Shown: one piece after another, positions 50,660 to 61,525 of the stretch
Layout: every line of letters begins with the position of its first letter
Numbering within the stretch: the first letter of the stretch is position 1
Source of the DNA: Todiramphus chloris collaris
Lineage: Eukaryota > Chordata > Aves > Coraciiformes > Alcedinidae
Assembly (NCBI GenBank): GCA_025345505.1
Contig: JANVCC010000018.1
Coordinates: forward strand, 7,550,316 to 7,614,315
Length of the DNA: 64,000 nucleotides
Direction of reading: 5' to 3'
Position numbers and translations under genes: made by a program
The notes under the pieces: model-generated
Seen by the model: only the letters and a program-made list of their open reading frames with translations
Told to the model about the DNA's origin: nothing
The model's database searches: none

Positions 50660-53300
50660 GGGCACCTGCAAGGTGTTCACCTTTGGAGATCTGTGTTCAA
50701 TCTCAGGGTCATGATCTCATTGTAATTCCTGAGCTATGCATGACTAGAATGTCATCATGGATGGCTTTTCAGGAAAGGTAGATCAACAAGGCTAGGTGGT
50801 GAAGTTGCTCTTCATGTATGAGAGCAACTGGAATGCATTTTGAGCTCTACCCAGGGTGGGGATGAAGAACGTTTTGAAGGCTTATAGTTAAGAATTAAGG
50901 GCATACAAATATCAGCAAAACTGTTGTGGGTGTTTACTATAGACCACCAAACCAGGAAGAGGATGTTGATGAGGCCTTCTACAGGCAGATAGAAATAGCC
51001 TCAAGATCACATGCCCTGGTGATCATGGATTACTTCAATCACCCTGATATTTGTTGAAAGGCTACAAAATGAGGCATAGTCAGTCCAGAAGGCTCTTGCA
51101 GAGCATTGACAATAACTTAATGACACAGGTGGTGGAAGAGACAAGGAGGAGAGGTGTGCTGCTGGACCTTGTACTGACAAACAAAGACCGTCTGGTTAGG
51201 GATGTGAAGGTTGGGGGCAGCCTAGGTGATAGTGGTAACGAAATGTTAGAGTTTAGTATCATAAGAGGAAGAAGCAGGGCAGTAAGTAGGATTGCAAACC
51301 CAGAGTTCAGGAATGCTAACTTTGTTCTCTTCAAAGACCTACTTGAAGGAATCCCTTGGGCTAGGCTATGATTTCAGAAGCTAAGGGAGTCCAAGAGAGT
51401 TGATTAGTATTCAAACATCACTTCCTCCAAGTTCAAGATAGGTGCATTCCTTTGAGTAAAAAGCCAAGTAGAAGAGGCAGGAGACCTACATGGTTAAGCA
51501 AGGAACTGCTGGAAAAACTGATGTGTAAGAAAGAAGTTCAAAGTATGTGGAAAAAGGGGTTGGTCACTTGGCAGAATTATAGGAACGCTGTCAGGGTATG
51601 TAGAGATGTAACAAGGAAGGCCAAGACCTTCTTGAATTAATTCTGGCAAAGGAATTACAAATGAACAAGAAGGACTTATTCAAATACATCAGTGGTAAAA
51701 GAAGAATAGGGAATATGTGGACCCGTTGATGAATGAGGTGAGTGCCCTGGTAACAGAGGACAAAGAGAAGGTGGAGTTCCCAAGTGCATTTTTTACTTCA
51801 GTCTTTACTGCTAAGACCAGCCCTCAGAAATCTTAGATCCTAGAAGTAAGAGAGAAAGCCTGGAGGGAGGAAGATTCTCCACTGGTTGTTGAGGATTGGG
51901 TTAGAAATCACCTCGCTAAACTGAACACACACAAATCCGTGGGCCCCAAAGGGATGAACCCACAACTGCTGAGGGAGCTGGCTGATGATGTTGCTCTACC
52001 AATCTCCATCATTTTTATAAGATCATGGAGAATAGGAGAGGTTCCTGAGGACTGGAGGAATGCCAATGTCATTCCAATCTTCGAAAAGGGCAAGAAGGAA
52101 GACCCTGGAAATTACAGACCAGTCAGACCTGCAAAAGTGATGGAGCAGCTCATTCTTTAGATCATCTCTAACCACATGGAAGAAGTTTATCACGAGTAGT
52201 CAGCATGGGTTTACTAAAGGGAAGTCATGTTTCACTAATCTGATAGTTTTCTATGATGGTGTGACTGAATGGGTAGATGCAGGGAGAGCAGTGACTGTTG
52301 TCTACCTTGACTTTAGCAAGGCTTTTGGTACTGTCTCCCCTAACATCTTTGTTGGCAAGCTCAGGAAGTGGGGGTTTAAAGAGGGGATGGTGACATAGGT
52401 TGAGAGTTGGATGAATAATAGAACTCAGAGAGTCATGATCAGTAGCACAAAGTCCAGATGACAACCTGTAACTAGTGGTGTTCCTCAGGGATCAGTACTG
52501 GGTCCAGTTTTATTCAGCATCTTCATCAGTGAGCTGGATGAAGGGATAGAGTGCACCCTCAGCAAGTTTGTTGATGATATGAAACTTGGAGGAGTGGCTG
52601 ATACACCTGAAGGCTGTGCTGCCATCCAGTGAGATCTGGACAGACTGGAGAGCTGGGTAAAGGGGAACATAAAGAAGTTCAACAAGGACAAGTATAGAGT
52701 CCTATGCCTGGGGAGGAATAACACCATGCACCAGTACAGGTTAGAGGTTGAACTGCTGGAAAGCAGCTCCACAGAGAAGGACCTTGGAGTCCTGGTGGAC
52801 AATAAGTTATCCATGGGACAGCAATGTGCCTTTATGACCAAGAATGTCAATGGTATCCTGGGGTGTATCAAGAAGAGTGTGTCCAGCAAGTTGAAGGAGG
52901 TTCTCCTCCCCCTCTACTCTGCACTAGTGAGACCACATATGGAATACTGTCTCCATCTCTGGTTTCCCCAGTTCAAGAGGGACAGGGAAATACTAGAGAA
53001 AGTCCAGTGGAGGGCTATTAGGATGATTAAGGGACTGGAACATCTCTCTTATGAGGAAAGGATGAGAGACCTGGGTTTGTTTAGCCTGGGGAAGAGAAGA
53101 CTGAGAGGGGATCTTATTGATGTATATAAATGTCTGAAGGGTAGGTGACAAGTAGAAGGGGACAGTCTCTTTTCAGTGGAAGGGGACAAGGGGCAATGGT
53201 CACAAACTGGAACACAGGAAGTTCCACCTCAACATGAGGAAAAATTTCTTTATTGTGAGGATGATGGAGTCCTGGAACAGGCTGCCCAGTGAAGTTATGA
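50660..53300 (+). mobile_element. CR1 LINE, most of ORF2, lacking its 3' end
   Basis: About 2.6 kb of CR1 on the plus strand. It starts inside the endonuclease domain (LEICVQSQGHDLI near 50680; YYRPPNQE near 50940), continues through the linker, the reverse transcriptase (52200-52640) and the C-terminal region (52726-53148, including LGVLVDNKLS and GILGCIKKS). The coding frame switches several times and carries in-frame stops. The element stops near 53300, just after GGAACAGGCTGCCCAGTGAAG, without the last roughly 150 bases and without terminal repeats. This is unusual, since CR1 copies normally keep the 3' end. It meets a minus-strand CR1 there. Confidence 0.93.
52200..52640 (+). pseudogene. 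Broken CR1 ORF2 reverse-transcriptase core
   Basis: In one frame the core motifs are readable. HGFTKGKSC is followed by motif A as [11 protein letters not shown] (the metal-binding Asp codon is 52309-52311; the second Asp usual in this motif has become Gly at 52327-52329). Next come [10 protein letters not shown] (about 52476) and motif C as FVDDMKLGG, with both Asp codons at 52573-52578. In the same frame there are stop codons at 52396-52398, 52459-52461 and 52630-52632. In an intact LINE this domain copies the element's RNA at the nicked target site. Here it is dead, although all three catalytic aspartates survive. The upstream pieces (51051-51371, 51452-51640, 51939-52160) lie in other frames, which shows several frameshifts. 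Confidence 0.9.
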
Positions 53301-54018
53301 GGCTTCATTCTTCTCCCTGTCACTGTCATCCATCTCAGGGGTTTGGGCACTCAGACAACATCTGGTCTTACTATTAAAGACTGAGGCAAAGGCTGCATTA
53401 GATACCTCAGCCTCTTCCTCATCCTTGGTCACTATGTTTCTCATCACATCCTATGAAGGATGGAGATTCTCCTTCATCCTTCTATTGTTAATGTAAGGAT
53501 GGAATTTTTTTTTCATTGTCTTTTATGGCAGTAACCAGATTAAGTTCTAGTTGGGCTTTGATCCTTCTAAGTATCTCCCTGCATAGCCTCATGGAATCTT
53601 TGCAGTCTTCCCGAGTGGTCTGCCCCTTCTTCCATAGTCCACAGAATTTACTTTTCTTCCTCTGTCTCAGGCAAAGCTCTCCGTTCAGACAAGCCAGTCT
53701 TCTTCCTCACCTGCTTGTCTTTCACCACACTGGGACAGCTGCTCCTGTGCCTTAAAGATTTCCTTCTTGAGCCATGTCCAGCCTTCCTGGACCCCTTTAC
53801 CCTTCAGGACTGCCTCCCAAGGGACTCTGTCAACCAGGCTCCTAAACAAGCCAAAGTTTGCTCTCCAGAAGTCCAAGGTTGCAGTTCTACTAACCTCCCT
53901 CCTTACTATCCAAGAATTGAAAACTCTACCATTCCATGACCTTTATGTCTGATGGCCTCCAACCTTTACATAACCCACAAGTCCTCCTTTTGTGAACAAA
54001 TCTAACAGGGAGCCTTCC

Positions 54019-54500
54019 CTAGTTGGGTCCCTCACCAGCTGTGAGGAAATTATCTTCCACACACTCCAGGAACTTTCTGCACAGTTTCCCCTCTGCTGTA
54101 TTATATTTCCAGGAGACATCTGATAAACTGAAGCCCTCTACAAGGGCTAGTGATTTTAAGACCTCTCCCAGCTTCTGATAGAATATTTTGTTTGATTCTT
54201 GATGGTGGTTGGGTGGTCTATAGCAGATTTCCACCATGATATCTGCCTTGTTGACCTTCCACCTGACTATTACCATAGACACTCAACCCTATTGTCACCA
54301 CCACTAATCTCAAGACAATCAAAACATTTCCTAACACCTCCTCTCCTTCCTGATCTATCTCTTCTGAAGAATTTGTAGGAATCCAATGCAGCACTCCATC
54401 TATGTGAGTCATCCCACCATGTTTCTGTGATGGCAACTATATCATACTCTTCTTGCTGTACAATGACTTCCAGCTTCTCCTGTTTGTTGTCCATGCTATG
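54019..54500 (-). pseudogene. Broken CR1 ORF2 endonuclease domain
   Basis: The minus-strand frames show the AP-endonuclease-like hallmarks of LINE ORF2: DIVAITETWWDDSH (from about 54440 downwards), GRRGG, then KADIMVEICYRPPN and SLALVEGFSLSDVSWKYNT. In working elements the last of these reads 'GDFNLPDV'; the catalytic Asp and Asn of that box are changed here (GFSLSDV). The sequence spans at least three frames. In an active CR1 this domain nicks the target DNA. Confidence 0.88.
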
Positions 54501-54859
54501 TGCATTGGTGTAGATGCCCTACAGCTGGGCTATTAATCCAGCCACCTTTTTTGGGGGGAGAAGGCCTAATTCCTAGCTGACTATTCCCAGGTGCTTCCAT
54601 GATTTATAGCCCATCAATATCCCTTGTGTCTTTGTTATCACATGACACTTCATCCCCTATGTCCAATGGAATGGCAGACCTAAGGACCTTGCTAGCATGC
54701 TCTCCCACAAACATTGATGTGCCGCCCATCTCCAGCAAGCCTGGTTTTTATCCCTTTCCCCCTTCAGATCTAGTTTAAAGCTCTTATGATGAGCCCTGTC
54801 AACTCCTGTACAAAAGTCCTTTTCCCTATTTGTGACTGGCATACCCCATTTTTCACCAG

Positions 54860-55262
54860 CAGGACTGGTTTTGTGTAAACTGACCCATGATCAAAAAACC
54901 CAAAGTCCTGCTGGTAATACCAGTCTCAGAGCCAGGTATTGATCTAATGAGTCTTACTTTTTCTTCCCTTATTATTCCCTGCAACTGGAGGGATGGAGAA
55001 GAATGCTACTTGTGCTCCTGATCCCTTAATCATTTGTCCCAAGGCCCAGAAGTCTTTCTTGAGTGCCCTCAGATTTCTTGTTGCAACTTCACCACTGCCT
55101 ACCTGAAAAGTCAGTACTGGATAATAATATGAGGGCCGTACCAAGGTAGGAAATTTCCTTATCACATCTTTAACCCAGGTTTTGTGGAGGCAGCAGATAG
55201 AAGTAAGTCTGGTCTGCATATCGGGCCTTCTCTTCAGAAGGGAGTCACCTATGGCAGTGACC
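54860..55262 (-). pseudogene. Broken CR1 ORF1 esterase-like domain (SGNH type)
   Basis: The minus-strand translation from about 55262 reads RQVTAIGDSLLKRRPDMQT. The GDS box is the nucleophile block of SGNH-fold esterases found in CR1 ORF1. It is followed by FQVGSGEVATRNLRALKKDF (the conserved Gly-Asn region, with Gly-Ser-Gly here) and then VAFFSIPPVAGN. The nucleophile Ser is kept. In birds and other amniotes CR1 ORF1 carries this domain, whose role in retrotransposition is poorly understood. The frame ends after PVAGN...KSKTH at 54944, and the remainder (DWYYQQDFGFFDHG...) lies beyond a stop. Confidence 0.88.
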
Positions 55263-55275
55263 TGTCTTTTTTTGT

Positions 55276-55864
55276 GTGGAAGTAGTTTTGATGCAGGGTG
55301 CAGGCCAGATTAACCTTGGCAACACTTCCAAGCTAGACAAACCATCATCTTTGCTATTGTTAGGTTCCACTCACAGAGCCTTGTACCTGTAATGCAAAGA
55401 CACCTGGGAAAGTGGGGTTGTTGCTGAGGGGACACACCTGCTGCCTGGCTGACCTGCCGTATCAAGTATTCCATCTCCCCAGCATTAAGAATTATTTTGT
55501 TGATGACTGTGGGTCTTGTGAACTTTCTTCCCATCCCTCACACTCTTTCCTAACCCCACACCTTCTAAAAGAGTGCTGTGTCCGCTGTTCTGAGTCCCAA
55601 GAAAAGAGGATGAGACAATATGGTTTCTGTTGGGCTACTGGGTTGCTATAGTGGGAGAAGTCCCTCAGGGCTGGAGGTAGGGTTTCTTCATCCTGAGAAT
55701 GAGATGGCTACCCAGTGGGAGGTTGGAGATGAAGCCAGACCCTTGGTGGTGGTGCACAAACAGCAGCAGATCTAAAAGAGATGTCAGAGAGACAGTTATT
55801 CCTGTACAGAAACAGGAGACTGCAGGTCTGATGGGAAGAAGTGCTGGTCCCTTCTATCTACTTT
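55276..55864. other. Unassigned, possibly 5' part of the minus-strand CR1
   Basis: It lies directly upstream (in minus orientation) of the ORF1 esterase part, where the poorly conserved N-terminal half of ORF1 and the 5' UTR would be. GC content is raised compared with surrounding unique DNA. The frames (for example 55310-55534 minus) show nothing diagnostic, so the assignment rests on position. Confidence 0.4.
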
Positions 55865-56287
55865 GTTAGCTTATGAGGAGTGGCTGAGGGAATTAGGGTT
55901 GTTTAGCCTGGAGAACAGGAGGCTGAGGTGAGGCCGTATTTCTCTCTACAACTGCCTGCAAGGAGGTTGTAGTGAGTTAGGAGTTGGTCTCTTCTCCTAG
56001 GTAACAAGTGATAGGAAAGGAGGAAATGACCTCAGGTTGTGCCTATGAAGGTTTTTGTTGGATATGAGGAAAAACATCCTCAGTGAGTGAATTGTAAAGC
56101 CCTGGAACAGGCTGCCCAAAAGAAGTGGTGGAGTTCCCATCCCTGGAGGCATTTAAAAGATATGTAGATGTGGTGCTGATGGGCATGTTTAGTGGTGGAC
56201 TTGGTGGACTTGGTAGTGCTGGGTTAATGGTTAAACTTGATGATCTTAAAAATGTCTGCCAACCAAAGTGATTCTGATTCTGTGACT
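55865..56287 (+). mobile_element. CR1 LINE, 3'-terminal fragment
   Basis: Starts near TATGAGGAGTGGCTGAGG, runs through TTGTTTAGCCTGGAGAACAG, GGAACAGGCTGCCC and CATCCCTGGAGGCATTTAAA, and ends with GTGATTCTGATTCTGTGA. The tail type (GGACTTGGTAGTGCTGGGTT) differs from the other copies and marks another subfamily. It is a 5'-truncated, non-coding remnant. Confidence 0.92.
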
Positions 56288-56312
56288 TCAGTGGAATTTG
56301 GATCAGGCCCAA
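56284..56312 (+). repeat. Possible scrap of an ancient palindromic repeat next to CR1
   Basis: GTGACTTCAGTGGAATTTGG followed by ATCAGGCCC resembles the recurring 'TTGACTTCAATGGGA...GGATCAGGCCC' arm. It touches the CR1 terminus, suggesting that CR1 inserted into or beside an older repeat. Confidence 0.35.
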
Positions 56313-58285
56313 TATAAATGGATTCTTATAGAGCTAGGGGAGAAGAAGGAGAAACTTTACAAGGTCTGACTTGTATGGAAAAGTGAGGATCTCTCAGCTG
56401 ACATCCCCCAGGAATTAACACACTGTTATTTCAGGCAAAGGCAATATGTCATTTTTTTTTCCCTGCAAGTTTATTTGAGTCAGAGTGGGAATATCCAATT
56501 TACTTGCCAAAGTCCCACTGGGATGGTAAAAATATAAATACCGCATGTTATGTATGCATTCTGAAAAATGGTTAGTTACTCTCTTTGGGTAAGTTACTCA
56601 CTGGGCCACTCACAGGGAGTTATTCTTACTCTGACCCCTCTTTTAAATTCACAAGCTTGAACTGAAGTCACCTCCCTGGACCTGTAAAACCACTGCAGGG
56701 GAATGGAGGCAGAGTGGTCCTGTATGAAGCTCTTCACAGAGATTCCCACAGCACAGCCTGCAGAGAGGGTATGTTTTCCCATGCCCCACCTGGCTGAGCA
56801 TGAACGTGGCATGGTTCTTTTCCAGTGCTAAAGCTACATCATCTGTTCAGGCACCCATTTCACACCTCATCTATCAAGGATGAGAGTTGTTCAAAGCATT
56901 ATCCTTGGACCCTTATCTCCAGAGGAGCAGGCCTTGTATTTCATACAGGCAGCACTGAGTATAACCTGTGATGGATCAAGTAAGGCAGAGGACGAAGAGG
57001 ATCAGTACTATAAAGATGCTGTTACCATTCCACTTCCTTAGCAGAAGAATATGTTGCTGATTTCTCAAGCTGAATGGCAATAGAGCCCTCGACACGGTTC
57101 ACATTTGTCTACTGGGAAAATGAAGGGGAACTTTACCAACTGTATGTGTGAAGCCACACAACATCTTAAATCATAGCATATCAATCCAAATGCTTTGTTC
57201 ATAGCACTGATTACAGGCTCAGTTCTCACTCTCTCCCGGTCCTGGCCAGATGGAGAACAGCAAGAACTTACTGTAATTTTGGGAGTCTTAGGAATGAATC
57301 AGATTCATGCTGCTCCAGCTCTACAATACATCATCTCCATCCAAAGCTACAACTGTCTCTCCCATTGCTGTTCCTGGATGCATCTTTCCACTACAGAAAA
57401 CTTCAGCCGGAGAACATGGCCTTTCTAACCTTCTTATCCAAAATGATGTAATGACATCTTGTTTTCTGGGTGTTACACTGGACAAACGCAGCATGTCGCA
57501 ATACAAGGCCACTGAATTGCCTCCAGGCTGTTTTGTCTACCTGCACAGTGCTTTGGAGGAGGAATGAAAAGCTTCAGCTGTGCTGTAAGAAGCATTTCTA
57601 TCTTCCCAGAAGTGCCCAGGCTTGACCCCATTTAGCTAGTGAGATCAGTTTAGGTCACAGAGTGAGGTCAGCCTCTATACACTGTTCTTGGAGAGTTTGA
57701 AAATGACTGTGGTTAGCCATTACGCTTGTCTCAGATCACCTCTCACCTCCTTCTGCCAGGGTAAGGCAAGTCATATGTAAAGAACACTTTGAAGTGATAG
57801 ATGATATTGTTGAACTTTTGGTGGACAATCTGTTAGCTGGGATGAAAAAAACAACAACATATAATAAAGGAAGCAAGGTTATACATGCTAACTTTCAGCA
57901 ATAGTCCCTGAATCAGATGCTGTTGTCTGTTTTTTTGCTTATGAGGTGAAACTGACCTAGAACATTGGAAAGGACTCATGAATATGAATACAAATTGCAT
58001 GTCATAGCTGATTAGTGATTGATGATTAAGTACCGCACCACTTTTTTTGTGGAATAAAAGGCTAACGCTAAGAAAACTACATGCTACAAAACTTCTTTCC
58101 AGTATTTAGAAAGGGTACATCTTTTTATTCACACACTTGCATTTCTTTTTGTCATTTTGAGCTTCTGCTTTGGTTTATTTTTAGATTCTTTTTGCAAGTG
58201 CCCTTGTTTCTTCCCTCTTAGCAAAATCCATGAACTGGAAGAGACTATATTTTTGTTAATCTGTACTTAGAGAGCAAAGCAATTG

Positions 58286-58301
58286 AAAAAAAAAAAAAAA
58301 A
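58286..58301. repeat. Poly-A tract
   Basis: A run of 16 A with no recognisable retroposed body on its left. Confidence 0.85.
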
Positions 58302-59081
58302 TAGAGCACTATTATAATGATTGCAACAGAGGTCATTGCTTGCAACTGTGGTCATGGAGGGAGATAAATTATAGATTTTTGGAGTGGAGGAGGAGGACAG
58401 AAGGAAGGGATGCTGCACATGTACATTTTCTAACATATATAGGACTTCTAGTCATGGCCACAAATGAGGTACCAATAACAGCCATAGTAAAAATAAATTA
58501 AATTACTCACAGAGCCAGAAAACCAGAAATAGCTATGATACATAGCTGAAGCTAGTATAAGTTGGTATCTGTTGACTTCAAAGGTAGTTGCACCTAAAAA
58601 TCCTCCATCTGATTACAAGCTTTTAAAATTTTATTTCCTGTCTTTTAAAGATTTCTCTGTAGTAAACAATGCAAAGTATCACTCAGAATCCTTACAAATG
58701 TGAGTTAGGAACTCCTGATTTCCAATCAAGATAACGTTTGGGCAAACAAATATATATTTAAAGGTAAACATAACATGCTGACTTTGAAGTTGCAAACAGT
58801 ACCTTCGGTCTCAAATATTTATGCCTGAATATCTGACTGAACCTATGGTCATAATAAGATTTTGAAATGAGAAATATGCAGTCTCTCATTAGTTTCTTTC
58901 CTTTAATCTGTAGTCTTCTAATGAATTAAATAAGAAGATGCACAGAAAACCAAAATCAAGGCTAGAAATGCTGATCTAATAGACAGCTGGTTAACACAGA
59001 TCTATGATTAGTGTTGTCTGTTCCACCAAAATTGTTGCTTGTTTAATAAGTACATTTTTTCCTTTTAGTCATTTCAGAACT

Positions 59082-59147
59082 AAAAAAAAAAAAGGAAAGA
59101 AAGAAAAAAAAAAGAAAAAGAAAAAAAAAAGAAAAAGAAAAAAAAAG
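59082..59147. repeat. A-rich (GAAAAA)n polypurine tract
   Basis: About 66 bases of pure purine: poly-A regularly broken by single G (GAAA, GAAAAAG units). Strong strand asymmetry. Likely length-variable. Confidence 0.9.
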
Positions 59148-59693
59148 ATCTAAAGGAACCCTGTCAGATGACGATTCACTGTTATAAAGTAGATGGTTCA
59201 GCAATACTTTCTAACCTTCCCTCTACAGCCTGCACTCCTCCTCCTTTTCACTTCCTGACCCCCTATCTCCATATTTAAAAAGAGATAATGAAAGGACATT
59301 TTAAACTATATATTTCCTGAAGATTATTCTTTTATTAAAACCACTTGCAGAATTTCAAATAATGCAGTGCGTGATGCTCTTATTATGTGAACTACAGAGA
59401 TTAAAGTATTGCTATAGATGTCCTTTTAGAATAAATCACACACATGGACTATTCTTTAGGATTCAGGGTAAAAGGGTCATTTTCTATAGTTTATGCTAGT
59501 AACCAGCAAACCTTTGGGGCCCTGGTGTATGGGCAATTTACACTGCTCACCCACAGTCTTGCATCATAGTGCTAGTAGTGGAAAGCTCAGATCACCTTGC
59601 TTTGAGCACTTTACTTTGTAGAAATGAGTTGAATAGCAGCTAATATTTACACTTGGTAATAATACCTTAAAGAACTTTGCATGAAGAGACCTT

Positions 59694-59786
59694 GGGGCAA
59701 ATCTGTATTTGGCATAAATTGTCACTTTCTATTCAAGTCAATGGATCTATTACAAGTTTACATTTGCTGAGTATTTGCCCTTTCCC
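59694..59786. repeat. Imperfect palindrome, ancient dispersed repeat
   Basis: The left end GGGGCAAATCTG and the right end AGTATTTGCCC are inverted copies, the middle has ATTCAAGTCAATGGA, and TAAATTG is opposed by AGTTTA. The order matches the reptile/bird palindromic repeat whose arms read 'GGGCCAAATTCTG...TTTACAC' around a 'CATTGACTTCAATGG' centre (recalled pattern, not searched). Confidence 0.5.
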
Positions 59787-60709
59787 AGATCATGAGTTGT
59801 AATAAAGCTGGAGATGCAAACAGATAAGGAAAGACTGTTTATATTTGGGGTAGCTACTATGTAAGGAGAAAGTATAACTGAAACATTTTTAAGAGGCATA
59901 ACATGACAAGAGCTTATCCATTTTTCATACACATTTTAATTTTAACTTACCAATGATTTGCGGGGTTTTTTCAATTATCTTGGTCCTAGGACTGTTTTAA
60001 ACATGTACTAAAATATCTCCCCATGCAAATTTCACTGTACTAAAATAATTCACTATGCAAATATCACTGTTTCTTGGCACCTGAAACACTCGAGACTTAG
60101 GACTAACTAAAGCAAAGACTATTTTCCTTCACATCTTTTTTATTTAATTTTGTCCCATCCACATTGTAAGGAAAAAAAATTCTGTAGCTACAATAGAACA
60201 TGACATTGTAAACAGATTATTCTAAATATCAGTTATGTCATCAAAAGAAACAGTGGTATATATATGAAAATTAACCATATAAAGTACCTGTTGGTACGTG
60301 CTGAGGTATATCTACTTACTTGCAATGTAATCATTAGGGACTGTCACAAATATTTTTCATAAAACTTCTTGAATGTTAAGATTTTATTATTAAGCACAAT
60401 TGCATCGCTTTTCATCAGTATAAAAGTGTGTGCGTTATCCATTGCATCTTTTGAATCAGAGATACTTTTCCACATGTAATTAAAGTGGAAAAGACTAATA
60501 GCATCAAATACATTAGTCATGTTGTAATAAAACTAATATTTTCTCCTTTTTTTTATCTAGACCATACCTTGAGTACACCCATACCTTGAGTACTTTAGAT
60601 TCCCACTTTTACCTACTTTTATAAATACTAATTTTTCTATAAAGATCTCATACTCCCTTGCCAGTATCTACATTATCAGATAATCTTTACAGATACAAAT
60701 ATAAGTACA

Positions 60710-61525
60710 TTTCTCCAGAGGGACCTGGACAAGTTGGAGAGATGGGCCCAGGTGAACCTCATGAGGTTCAACAAGACCAAGTGCAGGGTCCTACACCTAG
60801 GCCAGAACAATCCTCGCTATCAATACAGGCTGGGGGGTGAGGTGATAGAAAGCAGCCCTGCAGAAAAGGACTTCGAGGTGCTGGTGGATGAGAAAGTGGA
60901 CATGAGCAGACAATGCACACTTGCAGTCCAGAAGGCCAATGGCATCCTGGGCTGCATCAAAAGAAGCATGGCCAGCAGATTGCGAGGTGATTCTGACACT
61001 TTGCTTTGATGAGACCTCACCTGGAGTAATGTGTCCAGTTCTGAAGCCCTCACTACAAGAGGGATGGGGACCTGATGGAGCAGGTCCAGTGAAGGGCCAT
61101 GGAAATGATCAGAGGGCTGAAGCACCTCTCCTATGAAGACAAGCTGAGGGAGCTGGGGTTGTTCAGCCTGGAGAAGAGAAGGTTCCAGGGAGACCTAATA
61201 GCGACCTTCCAGTACCAGGAAGGTGGGAAATGGTCTGTTTACAAAGGCCTGGAGAGACAGGACAAGGGGCAATGGTTTTAAATTAGAGAAGAGTAGATTT
61301 AGATTGGATGTTAGAAACAAGTTCTTTACCATGAGGGTAGTGGAACACTGGAACACGTTGCCCAGGGAGGTAGTTGAGTCCCCATCCATGGAGATATTCA
61401 AGGTGAGGCTCAAGGAGGCTCTGAGTAACCTGATCTGGTTGAGGATGTCACTGCAGGGGGTCGGACTAGATGACCTTTAGAGGTCCCTTCTAGCCCAAAC
61501 CATTCTATGATTTTATGATTCTTAC
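60710..61525 (+). mobile_element. CR1 LINE, end of ORF2 plus full 3' end
   Basis: Starts near CCAGAGGGACCTGGACAAGT and runs to the terminal ATTCTATGATTTTATGATTC at about 61502-61521. The frame 60734-61009 shows the ORF2 C-terminal signature ([20 protein letters not shown], then [13 protein letters not shown]) and is then disrupted. The frame 61223-61480 continues with [20 protein letters not shown], the conserved 3' block. It is 5'-truncated at about 0.8 kb and cannot encode a functional protein. Confidence 0.94.

Larger units (their letters stand above)
53301..55275 (-). mobile_element. CR1 LINE, ORF1 and first half of ORF2, lacking its 3' half
   Basis: Reading on the minus strand from 55275 down to 53301, it holds the esterase-like part of ORF1, the ORF1-ORF2 spacer, the ORF2 endonuclease and the start of the linker before the reverse transcriptase (DFWRANFGLFRSLVDRVPWE at about 53875). 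It then ends near 53301 at sequence corresponding to PEMDDSDREKNEA. Copies that keep the 5' half but lack the 3' half do not arise by normal CR1 insertion, so a later deletion or rearrangement is implied. Many frameshifts and stops are present. It may extend rightwards to about 55840, but that part is not clearly CR1. Confidence 0.9.
56313..60709. other. Unique DNA, no gene recognised
   Basis: The stretch 56590-57570 is somewhat richer in G and C than most of the window, but I find no exon with splice sites and no repeat I can name. The open frames there (57195-57428, 57307-57567) carry no motif. The rest is AT-rich with A-rich tracts. Confidence 0.55.
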
